Assembly: GCA_000697335.1 (NCBI GenBank) | Contig: JNEM01013653.1 | Span: 1-31,994 of the forward strand | DNA length: 31,994 nucleotides | Reading direction: 5' to 3' | Source of the DNA: Conidiobolus incongruus B7586 | Taxonomy: Eukaryota > Entomophthoromycota > Entomophthoromycetes > Entomophthorales > Conidiobolaceae | Shown here: positions 1 to 10,791 of the stretch, one piece after another | Layout: every line of letters begins with the position of its first letter | How positions within the stretch are numbered: position 1 is the stretch's first letter | Translations under genes and position numbers: made by a program | The notes under the pieces: model-generated | Told to the model about the DNA's origin: nothing | The model's input: the letters and a program-made list of their open reading frames with translations, nothing else | The model's database searches: none

Positions 1-262
1 TTAAACTTATAAAAGGTTTTTAATATAAGAAAACTTGAAAAAACATATATATTTAATATATTTATTAAATTATATGATTAAAATTATTTAAGTATTTAAA
101 AATATATTTATAAGAAAAAATTCCAACAAATAAATAAAACATTTAAGTAATAAAAGCTTAATAAAAGTATAGCAAAGAGTAATTAATAATAAAAAAGAGT
201 ATTAATTTTTATAAATCATTTATTAATATTTTTATTTAATTTTATTTTTAAAAATATGCCAT
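1..262 (+). mobile_element. 3' end of a decayed mariner copy (cut by window edge)
   Basis: This stretch matches the 3' part of the mariner at 464-1731. Around 163-205, the segment beginning AAAAGTATAGCAAAGAGT and running into AATTAATAATAAAA parallels 1615-1650 of the intact copy. Around 84-120, TTATATGATTAAAATTATTT parallels the region encoding the third catalytic Asp. Differences are mostly G-to-A and C-to-T, so this copy has lost more GC. Its end falls near GCCAT at 258-262, matching the CCCAT inverted-repeat end of the better copy. The 5' half lies outside the window. Confidence 0.65.
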
Positions 263-463
263 TTTTTAATTTCTGTATTAATATTAAATAATTTTGAAAA
301 CTATTATAAATTATAAATTATTATTTTAATAATAGATTCATATTTATAATAATTTTTAATTGTTATATAAAAAATATGCAAGGGATTTATATTTTTGATT
401 GTATAAGAAATAACATAAATAGAGTTGAATAATAATTCATTCTATTACCTTAAATTTAAAATA

Positions 464-1731
464 ATGGGAAATTTTTTAATTTCCAATTTTTCAAACATAT
501 TATTAGTTTGAAATAAATAAATATATACAAAGTTAATAGGAAATTATATATTTTTAATATATATATATTAGTTTTTTTGATTAAAAAATTAACTTTTTAA
601 AATTGGTTGTTTAATTTAATCATGCTTACACCAAATAGTAATCATCAAAAGTTTTTTATTTTAGTATTAGTAAAACTTAACCATAAACCCTCTAAAATTA
701 TTCAAAATTTACAAGCAGCTTTTGGTAATAAAACATTATCTAAATTAACAATTTATCACTAGATAAATTACTTTAAGGTTAAGAGAAAAACTATTCAAAA
801 CCTGTTAAAATTTAGAAGATTAACTTCAACTATTACTTTTTCAATTGTAAATAAAGTGAAAAAATATATTAAAGAGTACCTTTTTATTTCAGCTAGAGAA
901 TTATCTAAGCACTTTAATATTAGTTTTACAAGTATTTTATATATTTTAAAGTTTAAACTAAAATTAATAAATAAAAATGTAAAATAGATACCTTATAATT
1001 TAACTAAAGCTTAAAAAAAAGCTAGAGTAGCTATTATTAAACAAAACTTATTGAAATATTACTAGAAGCTTAAACTTTTATAGTAAATAATTATAATTGA
1101 TGAATCTTAGATCCTTATATATAATCCTTTACTAAAACACAAATCAAGATGCTGGATTAAGTTAAATCAACCCCCTCTACAAATCCCTTTAAATAAACAC
1201 TTTATTAATAAGCAAATGTTAATTATTATAATAGATTATAATAGTATATGCTATTCTTATTTAGTTCCTGAAAGAAAATTAATTAATAGTAAATTATATA
1301 TTGTTTTTTTAAATAAAAGTATTTTTAATTGGTGTTCTCAATATAATTTGAGAAAACCTATTATTTTGCATGATAATTGCAAAATACATAAATCTAAAGC
1401 TGTAAAAAACTTTCTAATTAAAAATAACTAGAAAAAACTACCACATCTAGTATATTCTTTTGATTATAACCTATGTGATTATAATTGCTTTAGGCAATTA
1501 AAAAACCAGCTTGCAGGAAAAAAAATTTCTGCAGGAAAATTTAATTGGTTTGTGAAACATCAAATTTCAGTCTTTAATAAAAAGAACTGTTTTTTAGGTG
1601 TTAAAAGTTTGCCAAAAGTATAGCAAAAAGTTATTAATAATAAAAGAAACTATTAAATTTATATTATATATTTATTTTTATATATCATATATTCAAATGT
1701 TTATTTATTTTTAATTGCAAAAAATTCCCAT
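464..1731 (+). mobile_element. Mariner-family DNA transposon, nearly full length, inactivated
   Basis: The element is 1268 bp, the usual mariner size. The left end begins ATGGGAAATTTTTT and the right end is its near complement (AAAAAATTCCCAT). Each is flanked by TA (462-463 and 1732-1733), the expected mariner target duplication. Between the ends lies a transposase frame at 622-1656. The element sits about 200 bp from a second copy (1-262). A third copy has its 5' end at 23931. Base changes that inactivate it are transitions, with no visible indel in the coding region. Confidence 0.88.
622..1656 (+). pseudogene. Mariner transposase, inactivated by nine in-frame TAG/TAA codons
   Basis: One reading frame runs 345 codons from an ATG at 622 to a TAA at 1654 without any indel, matching the length of mariner transposases. 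Visible features are an N-terminal helix-turn-helix region, the first catalytic Asp at 1099 (IIIIDES), the second at 1372 (HDNCKIH) and the third at 1477 (NLCDYN). The last two have exactly 34 residues between them, the D34D spacing of mariner. In-frame stops are TAG at 760, 985, 1063, 1081, 1108, 1429 and 1621, and TAA at 1012 and 1084; there is no TGA. By comparison with Mos1-type proteins, the TAGs at 760, 985, 1108, 1429 and 1621 stand where Trp is conserved. All fit C-to-T changes in CpA context on one or the other strand. Confidence 0.85.
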
Positions 1732-1734
1732 TAT

Positions 1735-2476
1735 TAAAAATATAGAGTAATACCTGGAAATCTCTTTGAGATTTTAAGATGAGTAATGCTTATATATTCT
1801 CATATTAAATTTATACTATCAAAAAAACAAAGGATCATGGAAATATATAGTAGAAAAAATGCAAACTGCTAGCACTTTAATACACTATCTCAACTGACTT
1901 TTTAGTAATACATATATTAACTGCTTCAATATATTTGTTGGTAATCATATCATTTCCAAATGTATAAAGATCATATATTGAAAATGTATGGTTTAATTGA
2001 AAAATAAGTTGAAATGTAATATATGAAAATATAAATTAAGATGTGTACAATTTTCTCTGATTTGTATTTTAAATAAATAAATATATATATATATTCCAAT
2101 TTTACATATGATTTTGAAAATTGTCGCAAACATATTATGAAGTGAAATATATTAAAAATAAACTGGACACCAGAGTCAAGCAGAAATGAAAATTTGACAG
2201 GAATCAAATGAAAATCTCCTAGATCATATTTATTATGATGACACGATTTAGATATGTGAGAGGAAGATTTTGGTTGAAAATGACATCTAAAAAATGTGTA
2301 GTTTGTTTTTCTTGGTAAGTACAAATTTATAGGGGGTACAATCTGGTCTATGAGGATCAATGGAAATGCGACATATTTTGAAAATTAACACCTATTAACA
2401 TAGAGTTCAAATAAACTTGGTTTCAATTAACAGTTTGTATGCATAATGAAAGTTCCTAACTTAAGTGAATAAAAAA
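1735..2476. other. Intergenic stretch with one weak retroelement-like frame
   Basis: No host gene is recognisable here. On the minus strand, about 1971-2390, a frame without a proper ATG reads a moderately protein-like stretch containing IPVKFSFLLDSGVQ. This resembles the Asp-Ser-Gly active-site neighbourhood of retroelement aspartic proteases. If real, it is a broken fossil of an LTR-type element. No long terminal repeats or other domains were seen, so the assignment is weak. The rest is AT-rich spacer, including the 3' flank of RAD10. Confidence 0.25.
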
Positions 2477-3496
2477 TTAATTGCTTTTGGGTGGTTTAAA
2501 AGGAGCATCTAATGCATTTCTCAATCTCTGAGCTTTAACCACGCCAAATCCAGGACAAAGTGATAAATTATTAATATTTGCATCGAGTACATTGTTAAAG
2601 GAACCGAAGTTACTGGCAAGTGTAATCACATCGGTTTTGTTAACAGCTCGTACTTTAGTTAAAACGTCGCTAAACTGGGACAGTGGATCGGTGTCTGCTT
2701 TTTCTTTGAGAGAATCCGGAGGCTGATTCTCTAAAGCTTTAAACGTTTCCAGATATGAGCCAGCTTCCTCATCGCTCCAAGCTAAAAATAGCGTTAAATT
2801 GGCATTGAGTCCCAATTTTGTTAGTTCTTGAAGGTATTTATCAGGATCCGAAATATCCACTCTGCATAATAGAACGCGAAGTACATAGGATGACTTGAGC
2901 CTTTGCACTCTTTGGTAGATATAATCTGGATATAACTTATGATATCTTAAACTGAGGTAGAGCACACATGTCGTACGTCCTACAACATAGTCAGGAACTA
3001 TTTCTTTATACTCCCACGCTACAGATCGTATGTTATTAAGCACTGGATTTCCTCTCTATAAATAATTAATACAGTATTATTTTAAAAAATATGATATAAT
3101 TACTTGACATGGATTAACATGAATAGATCCTGTTGAGCCAAATTTACTGGCGGTGGGCTGAGCTGGTGGTGGTGGGATAGTAGATCTTGGGAGGGATTTG
3201 TAAGTTGAATCACTAGGAATTGTTGAAACTGAAGATTGTCGCTGTGCTATACCTGGCTTGGCTGGATTATTAAATATGGAATTACTTTGCGTAGTAGTCT
3301 CATTGTGTTTATCTTCTACTTTAGGCGAAGAGCTTTGGACAATAGTTGCATTTTGAATTTGATCAGCGGCATTATTGTTGGTTGGATTTGATTTGAACAG
3401 ATTATTAATGGTGGAAGTTGATGTGGATTGATATACTTGAGAAGCAGAAGGTATAGTAAATCTAGGCCTTTTATTATTATCTGAATTATCTGACAT
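2477..3496 (-). CDS. RAD10: ERCC1/Rad10 DNA excision-repair protein
   Basis: This is the non-catalytic partner of XPF/Rad1 in the structure-specific endonuclease that cuts 5' of bulky lesions in nucleotide excision repair and acts in crosslink and single-strand-annealing repair. There are two exons, 3104-3496 and 2477-3055, joined across a 48-bp GT-AG intron (3056-3103), giving 323 aa (human ERCC1 has 297). Residues 1-120 are low-complexity and rich in Ser, Asn and Pro. From about residue 122 the match to ERCC1 is strong: SIHVNPCQ, RGNPVLNNIRSVAWEY, IVPDYVVGRTTC, LSLRYHKLYPDYI, LAWSDEEAGSYLETFKA and SVNKTD-like VNKTDVITL. The C-terminal helix-hairpin-helix region carries LCPGFGVVKAQRLRNAL followed by DAPF; that Phe (317) corresponds to the human Phe293 that docks into XPF. 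The intron splits the Gln-Arg of the conserved Q-RGNPV motif. The gene appears intact. Confidence 0.95.
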
Positions 3497-6458
3497 GTTT
3501 ATTAAAATTTATAAAAAATGTAATATGATACAATTTGTAATTTTTGATTTTGATAACCGGATTACAAATCACGAATTTATACTAATTAATGAAAAGTTAT
3601 TTTTATGGGTTTCAATTTTTTAAAATTTTGTGAAATCCTGAGAATGAAATTGCTCAGATCAAATTAAACCACTCTTTAAAAAATTAATATGAAATATAAC
3701 ACATCTTTGGTGTTCTTAAATTATATTAAATATGTTAAAGCATTATATCTATCCTTGAACATATTATATAATATTGTATTTCCCTTATATTTTGAAATAT
3801 AAATACCAAATTAAAAAGATCGTAAATCAGGTTAGTTATTGGCTTTAATTCTCTTACTGTTTTAAATTAAGCTATGAGATTAAAAAAATACAATATACAC
3901 TTGAATAATAAATACAATTGATATATTAAATTATTTCTTATATTAGAGATTATAAATATTCATAATCCAATTAAAAGAATAGTGGTTGAGCTATTAATAT
4001 CAGCATTTCCTTGTACTAATATATGATATCAAGCTATTATATTTTTATCTGAAACATAGTTTTATTACTTATTTTCCATTTAAACACTAATTTTCTTAAT
4101 TTAACTATTTTCGAATATAATGCATCGAAAGTAAGTATTAATATAATCATTCAATTTTGTTAAAAAATCAAATTGTAATATTAATATTATTAATAATATC
4201 AAGGAAATAATTGAACAACTTGATAACTTTTGTATTTTCATTAATATCTTTATATTGAATTGTTACTAATAAATATTTTTTATATAAATAAAATGCTAGT
4301 TTATCTAAATCATTTTTAAAGATAAATATTATTATAAACAAATATGAAAATCTAAATAATATTTCAGAAGATTTACTATACTGCAAAATTTCTAGAATTA
4401 AATCGTCATTGTTAATTTGATATATTTGTAGAATTAGCACATTAAGCAATTGTAATTCAAACAATTTGTTTTCTTAATTTAATAAAAATATAACTTCCAA
4501 ATTCTGAAAGTTAACATGACGTAAATTCAACTAAGCTAATTCTATTGAATTTTATTTTATTATCAATAATGCAATATTGATATATATATCTCACTAAGCA
4601 GCATTATCATTAATATCAAATTTTTAGCTATTCTAGCATTTAAATGTGAATTGATAATAATGTCAAGTGTGGTATTAATAAGAACTCAGTGGATTGAATG
4701 GGACATGATTATAAATTTAACAAAAGAGGATAAATTAATTTTTTATATAGATATATTGATATTAATTATACTTTAAAAGGATTTTTTGTGAATATACAAA
4801 CTCAAATTTATATTCAAAGATTGTCAACATCATTTATTTCAGTTTAATTCAGATCGAATTTTATTATTATAAATATTGAGAATAAAATATTTCAAAATTT
4901 CAATCATTATAATATCATAATTATAATTTATTATAATTATATTTTTATATCAATGCATTTTATTTTGAATATGAAAAATACTATTAATTTATCAAGCAAC
5001 TAAAATTTTGGAAAAGTGAATAACTTAATTAATTTTCATATTAAAATTTTTATTTAAAAAAGTGAAATTTAATTTATTAAATTGAAAAATAAGTCTTAAA
5101 CTAATTTACACTTTTTGATTTAATAGATATGATAACGCTATGATTACATTGACATTGGTTTGATAACCATGATTTTTTGATGATATTAATAGATCCTAAT
5201 GCTGAAATCATACTTATTACTTTATTAATAAAATTTAATCAAATTATAATTTCAAATAATTAATTGCTATATTAAGAAAATATAACAATTTGAAATTAAT
5301 TGATTAAATTGTATTTATTAGTTATTTTGTTGAATATAATTATTAAAAAATATAATAATCATAAGATTTTGTTAATTTTTTAATGAATAATCAGTTTAAC
5401 AGTAATTTCGACATTTATCTTTTGAAAAAATTATTTCAAAAAATAAATATTACAAGTTGAATAATTCTAGCGAATATTTTATGCAAATGTCGAATTATGT
5501 ATAAGAATTTTGGTAGAATAATTTGATTTAATAATCAGTTCTTAGTGGAAATAGTTATATGTATATATTAAATACTAATAAACTTTACAAGATTGATATA
5601 GTATTCAAAATATTGATAAGTTTATATTAATATTTCAAATATATATATGATATTCAAAAAAATATTCTATTAGTAATAATAAAGTATTTGATAAAATTTT
5701 TAATTTCATAAAATTTGGATACGAAAATGCATTAGATATATGCATCAAATGGGAATTGGCTAAATCACATTTTAATTGGATAAACCAGAATTATGGATGT
5801 TTCATTGGTACGTATAAAAGATCTGCAACTTGGGAAAATATTAAGTGATATTCCTAACGAATTGCATGAATTTGTCTATCTATTTTTCTTAGTTCCCTGA
5901 TAATCTAATATCAAGTTAAAATATAAATAAAGTCACACTTATGAACTATTTGATATTTTTGAATATTAAATGATTAAATATAGATTACAGAATAGTTATA
6001 TATTTTATGATCAAGTTTTATTTATTTAAAGTTCTAAAAATATACCATAAATTTGATAATTTCATATTTGGAACGAAAGCGTGATTTTTTTTTCCATGAA
6101 GAATACTAAACCAAAATAATATACTAGTCATGTTATCAAAAATAAATGAATACTGGTTAAAAAAATGTTAATATATAATGAAAAAAGTACAATAGAATTA
6201 GATGTGATAATTCAATTGAATGATGTCGAAAATAAATTAACAATAACAAGCACTACAAGAGGAGGGTGAATGAATATCGTGAATTCACTTGGAATTTTAT
6301 TGAAGATATAAACAATTTAAATATGTGAAGGTTTTAGTTGTATGAATTAAATAGGATGGCGATGTATTGTATTATTATTAGACGGAAGAGGAATTGAACC
6401 AATGATGAGGAATTCGTAAATATATGAATAAATATTTTTTTGTTATATTTGAGAAGGG
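3497..6458. other. AT-rich gene desert with scraps of coding-like sequence
   Basis: No intact gene is seen in these 3 kb. Coding-like scraps are: an open minus-strand frame at 4168-4464 with no ATG start; a plus-strand frame of about 65 codons at 5651-5848 containing KFGYENALDICIKWELAK; and a 35-codon plus-strand frame at 5793-5900 whose end (DIPNELHEFVYLFF) looks like the start of an F-box. They overlap in different frames and end at stops, so they read as decayed genes rather than live ones. The last few hundred bases before 6458 would be the 3' flank of the leftward mucin-like gene. Confidence 0.5.
5651..5900 (+). pseudogene. Decayed F-box/ankyrin-like gene scrap
   Basis: Two overlapping frames have a balanced amino-acid mix unlike the surrounding spacer. 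The first (5651-5848) reads KFGYENALDICIKWELAKSHF and then FNWINQNYG, a pattern reminiscent of ankyrin-like repeats in AT-rich genomes. The second starts at an ATG at 5793 and reads ILSDIPNELHEFVYLFF before a stop at 5898. The PNEL and following hydrophobic pattern resemble the opening helix of an F-box. No continuation was found. The family call rests on short motifs only. Confidence 0.25.
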
Positions 6459-7433
6459 TTAAGGTTCGTTGAGCTGACGGAGGAATACAGCTTCAGTGTC
6501 GTGTGATCTTAATGGAACAGATGAGTGGGCAGATGAGTGAGCAGTAGAGTTGTATTGAGGAGTGGGGGGATTAGAGCTAATACTGTTGGTTGAAGTGAGG
6601 CGAGTAGATCCGTTGTTCTGAGTGGTAAATGGATAAGGATTTTGAGATCCAAATTCAAAATCATCGTCTTTCTTAAATCTCTTATACAAGTAAAAACCAG
6701 CTCCAGTAGCAATGCCAGCAAGAGCAATGCCTAAGATGGAGTAACCTGCGATGGCACCTCCACTAGGGCCACTGGATTCGCTTGAAGAGTCTGATGATGA
6801 ACCATTTGTTGAGATAGATCCACTAGTTGAGGTTGAGCCATTGTTAGGAGATGAACTGTTGCTAGATGTTTGGGGATTACTTGCGTCAGTAGTAGAACTG
6901 GGCTGGGGTTGGTTAGGATTCGATGGGTTTTCAGAAGTTGTTGGATTTTCTGAAGTCTTGGAAGGTGTAGGAGGTGGTGGATTTGATGGATTGGTGGGAG
7001 GGTTAGTGGGAGGTGGTGGATTGGTGGGAGGGTTAGTAGGAGGTGGTGGATTGGTGGGAGGGTTAGTAGGAGGTGGTGGATTGGTGGGAGGGTTAGTAGG
7101 AGGTGGCGGATTGGTGGGAGGATTGGTGGGAGGTGGTGGGTTAGAAGTTGGGGGAGGTTTAGGAGGATCAGTTGACTTAGGAGGATCAGAAGTTGGCTTA
7201 GGAGGATTAGAAGTTGGCTTTGGAGGATCAGAAGTTGGCTTTGGAGGGTCGGAAGTTTTAGGTGGTGGAGGAGCAGAAGTAACAGGTGGCTTATCGGATG
7301 TGGGAGAAGGTTTTGGGGGAGCTATAGTAGTAGCTGAAGGAGCAGGACTTCCAGAGCCTTGTGGAGCAGAAGTAATAGCACTACATGAAAGAGCGAAAAT
7401 AATCAAAAAACGACTAATGAAAAGCGTCTTCAT
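6459..7433 (-). CDS. Mucin-like, proline-rich single-pass membrane protein
   Basis: This 324-aa protein has the layout of a fungal cell-surface mucin or wall sensor, but its exact function is unknown. The ATG at 7433 is chosen because the frame further upstream lacks another ATG. Residues 1-23 are a signal peptide ending near AITSA. Residues 24-155 are dominated by Pro, with four TSDPPKP-type heptads followed by five copies of NPPTNPPPPT. Residues 160-222 are rich in Ser, Thr, Asn and Gly and probably O-glycosylated. A Gly/Ala-rich transmembrane helix (about 225-248, GGAIAGYSILGIALAG) is followed by the basic stop-transfer YKRFKKDDD and a 75-residue cytosolic tail. Mature Cys residues are absent, so it lacks the WSC domain of Wsc sensors. 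No intron is needed. The unusually GC-rich repeat creates a long meaningless frame on the other strand. Confidence 0.8.
   Translation of the reverse strand: MKTLFISRFLIIFALSCSAITSAPQGSGSPAPSATTIAPPKPSPTSDKPPVTSAPPPPKTSDPPKPTSDPPKPTSNPPKPTSDPPKSTDPPKPPPTSNPPPPTNPPTNPPPPTNPPTNPPPPTNPPTNPPPPTNPPTNPPPPTNPPTNPSNPPPPTPSKTSENPTTSENPSNPNQPQPSSTTDASNPQTSSNSSSPNNGSTSTSGSISTNGSSSDSSSESSGPSGGAIAGYSILGIALAGIATGAGFYLYKRFKKDDDFEFGSQNPYPFTTQNNGSTRLTSTNSISSNPPTPQYNSTAHSSAHSSVPLRSHDTEAVFLRQLNEP
6988..7137 (-). repeat. Five tandem 30-bp minisatellite units inside the mucin-like gene
   Basis: Units start at 6988, 7018, 7048, 7078 and 7108. Each encodes NPPTNPPPPT on the minus strand. Copies differ by only one to three bases, so the array is recent or homogenised and is likely to vary in copy number between strains without breaking the frame. 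Confidence 0.9.
7165..7260 (-). repeat. Degenerate 21-bp repeat encoding TSDPPKP heptads
   Basis: About four 21-bp units, seen on the plus strand as GGAGGATCAGAAGTTGGCTT and variants, encode TSDPPKP, TSDPPKP, TSNPPKP and TSDPPKS. They lie N-terminal to the 30-bp array in the same protein and are more diverged. Confidence 0.75.
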
Positions 7434-7567
7434 TTTTAGTATAAGCAGCAACTAAGAGATATGAAGTTGCTGAAATATATTAATTAAATAAGAGAATGAG
7501 TTTGAAATGGTCGATTAATCAAGAGAAAGAGTTGACGAATCAAGAGGAGTAAAGGAGGCCAGATCTT

Positions 7568-7576
7568 CTTTTTATA
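7568..7576 (-). promoter_or_regulatory. TATA-like box upstream of the mucin-like gene
   Basis: The minus strand reads TATAAAAAG, about 135 bp before the ATG at 7433. It is followed by a pyrimidine-rich stretch (CTCCTTTACTCCTCTT) of the kind often seen near fungal start sites. In a genome this AT-rich the match is only suggestive; the trailing G and the similar box before the PHO91-like gene add some weight. Confidence 0.4.
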
Positions 7577-10500
7577 TGTTAACTAGCAATTACGATTGAA
7601 TTACTATTGATAGAGTTCTTGAATTTGGGAATAATTTTTACACACACCTGTTAAATCATCATATTTCTATTTTTATTTTATGCAGTTTTAAACTAATTTT
7701 AATGTCTTATATTTGAAAATTTTTCACAATATAAATAAAATATATTGACCATAAATCGATTTTAATACATATATATATATACTTCCCAATAATCTATTGA
7801 ATGATGTTAATTTATCTAGTTGTTTTTCATAAATATTATAAAAATTCATCTACACTTTGAAAATAATAACACCTCTTGAAGATATTTTCAAAATATTTGA
7901 ATCACTTTCTAAAGTAATTATATTGTTTTTCAAATATATTTATAACTTTTATTGCATACTATGCCAATTTTCTTCAAACAATCTATCTTTATACAATATT
8001 ATATTTTTCATTTATCCAATCATACCAGATGACATAACCCCAGCACCGATTTTAAATGATTGTTGGGACACATGATTGGCTTGAAACTTGTAATACCAAA
8101 TTGTGAGAAAATACTGCGAATATTTATTTTCTTCATTATTTATCACTAACAAAAATGATAAATTAAAATTATATGAAAAATTCGTCAATAAAAATGAGTA
8201 TCGAATCAAGTTTTGAACCCTTATTTTAGATTTATTCTAATGCATGCTACTATTTCTGCAATATCAATAAAAACTATATTCAGATATTCTAATTCGAATT
8301 ATTTCAAAGCTTAGTTTTATCATTGGGTACCTTATTGAACACTGATATGAAAAGGTATATAAAAATATGATCATTCTATTGAATACATTTATCATGATGT
8401 TTTGAAGTTACATTCATTGCATGATATCGATAAATAAAAATGATTTAAATCCATAAATTTGAACTCTCAATACTAAAATAATATTAATCTTCGATATTAA
8501 AATATATTTAATGATAAAAGAGTTATATATTACGATAAAATGGTAACTTTAAAAATCAGCGAGTTTAATTTTGATTGTGTATATAATAAAAATAATTAAA
8601 AATATCAACTATAATAGCCCAATCATTTTTCATATGATCTTTTAAGTATACATAAAAATATTTAATAATATTTCAAAATTTGTTGTTAGATTATTTAGAG
8701 AGCATATGTATTCTTTGTTAGTTTAATCGTTGAATATAATGAAATCTTAAAAATATTCTATTTATTGGAGAAGTTATATCAACCCAATTTGCTATAATTA
8801 TTATGTATTATCTTCATATTCTTCAATTTGAAACGAATTAAAAGATTATTAAGCCTTGAATTGAAAGTGCATAAAATATTTTGAAATCCGAAATAATAAA
8901 TTTGATGAAAACTGGATATTTAACCTGTTTCAGTCCATAATGTCAATCAAATGGATTGAAAAAAGTATACTAATCCTGTTAAAATCATGTTGGGTGGACT
9001 GTTACAACATTATACAATTGCTGTATTACTCAAGCAAAATTATTCCATTCTAAAATTACTCATCCTTTGTACCTTTAAGGTGTTGTCATCAAATTTTAGC
9101 TTGCTTACTTTTGTGTATGATGTAATCCATAGAAGTGTAAAACATCAGTTAAAATGAATTAATTTTATAATACAAATTTTCATTAATTTTGCTTTTAAAT
9201 TAAAAAGCTCATTTATTTTAAAAATGGCTTTTTTATTAAAAATTATTACGTTTTTTAATTTAACTGCTACATATAAAATACAAAAAACTTGATTTTTCTC
9301 TTTATTGTTTACTTCAAACTTATAGTGATTAGTTAGCTTCATTCATATTACCAATCCCAAAAATCAGATTAATTCAAACTTTATATCAATATTTTAATTT
9401 AATTTAATGATTTATAATAATACTATATCAATTATATAACAAGGCTATTGATTGAAATTGATCAAAATAATGTCGAGCAATGGTAATTAAAATAATGGAT
9501 ATATTGTTTGAAAAAATTACATGAGTATTAACAATGTTTTGATATTAAATTAAAATTTTAATTTCATCAAGTAATATGATCCATTATCATGATTTTTATC
9601 CATAATATAAGTTAAAATATACACTATAGATAGACTCTTTCTTCAGTGTTTATATTAATTTACATATTTATCATAAACAATTCACTGTATATTATTGTGA
9701 AAAATATTAAAAATTTAATTGAAATTGGATATAATAGTAATTATAGTGAAAATATCAAGCATATGAATATATTAAAGTATTTGATAGTTACCATTGCTAT
9801 ATCAATTATCACTTTGATATTAATTCGATGCAAAGTTTTATAATGTTAGAATTCATTAAGTTTTGATTATAATTGAATATCAGTCTACTGATATGACTCT
9901 TATTATGAGAGTAAACCTTTGTGCTTAACTCTATTCACTTGAAAAATGATGAACTAATAGGGTGCTAATTATTATCAGGCTATTAAATAACATTTCTGTC
10001 CAATTAAAATATGTACTAACTGTAATAATATATTTTCTTATTTAATTCATGATTTATTTAAGTTTAATTTTTTTTTTCAAAAACAATATTAGAAAAAAAT
10101 GATAATTAATCTTATATTGAATATATAATATATTTTTATTATTACTAAGATATAGTCTTGGTTTTAATTTAAAATTCAGTATATTTTAATATCCATATTG
10201 TTTTAAAAATTGTTTAACTGTAATGTAATTAATATTGAAGGTAGCTAAATTAACTCATTGTTCTAATTGAGAAATTGATTCAATATTTTTCAACTACAAT
10301 TAGAAATGGTGCAAATAGATCGAACAATAGAATTTTATTATATTTAAACAAATCACACTTTTTAATAATATTATAATATGTAAATTTAATATAAAATAAC
10401 AAATCAGTAATAAATAATACATTTTTATTCATAAACCGGCAATTAAATAATTAACAATAATTTTGAAAATTTCAGACTCTAAAATATGAAAACAGTTGTT

Positions 10501-10791
10501 ATTCTGATGAAATAATTTTATAATTTATATAAAATGAATAAATTGAGAAAAAATTAGAATCTTTTCAGATTTAAAATTTAGAAAACGAATAAATAGATAA
10601 TTATTAAAATTACTAAGTGAAAAGATTTTCAATTTATCATATTTTCTACTCAATAATTCAAAATTACAAATATAAAAAATGTTAATGATAAAATCAAGTA
10701 TATATTAGTGATATGGTAAAAAATGGATAGTATTAGAATATAAAATATAATATATTTAATGTCAATTTTAATATAAAAACAAAAACAAAAA
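7577..10791. other. AT-rich gene desert with ankyrin-like and other scraps
   Basis: No intact gene is visible. Minus strand 7857-8209 has a protein-like stretch (WYYKFQANHVSQQSFKIGAG) that then meets stops. Plus strand 8987-9157 is a 56-codon ATG frame (starts MLGGLLQHYTIAVLLKQNY) in a locally more GC-rich patch; it matches nothing I recognise. Plus strand 9646-9843 looks like an ankyrin-repeat scrap. Bases 10400-10791 would include the 3' flank of the leftward RPT5. Confidence 0.5.
9646..9843 (+). pseudogene. Ankyrin-repeat-like scrap without a start codon
   Basis: The open frame has no ATG at its head. It reads NNSLYIIVKNIKNLIEIGY, then NSNYSENIKHMNILKYLI, and ends in ISIITLILIRCKVL. The spacing of the hydrophobic pairs, the LIEIGYNSNYS segment (compare LLEHGADVNY in ankyrin repeats) and the following LKYLI suit one and a half ankyrin repeats. 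It is too short and isolated to be a functional gene. The call rests on pattern only. Confidence 0.3.

Noticed and set aside
622-1656. The idea that TAG is read as Trp in this genome
   Set aside because: Host genes in the window use TGG for conserved Trp and end at ordinary TAA or TAG codons, and the transposase also has TAA in place of probable Gln. Mutation explains all of this without recoding.
6385-6412. A GGTTCAATTCC word on the minus strand like a tRNA T loop
   Set aside because: No stem pairing, acceptor, D arm or anticodon arm could be built around it.
6751-7455. A 234-codon plus-strand frame rich in GGGLVGGLV
   Set aside because: It is the complement of the Pro-rich repeat of the real minus-strand gene, has a composition forced by that repeat, and matches no protein.
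7857-8209. Overlapping frames on both strands around 8012-8075
   Set aside because: The plus-strand frame is unconvincing. The minus-strand one has protein-like residues but no ATG-supported structure, and hits stops; it is mentioned only as an unassigned scrap.
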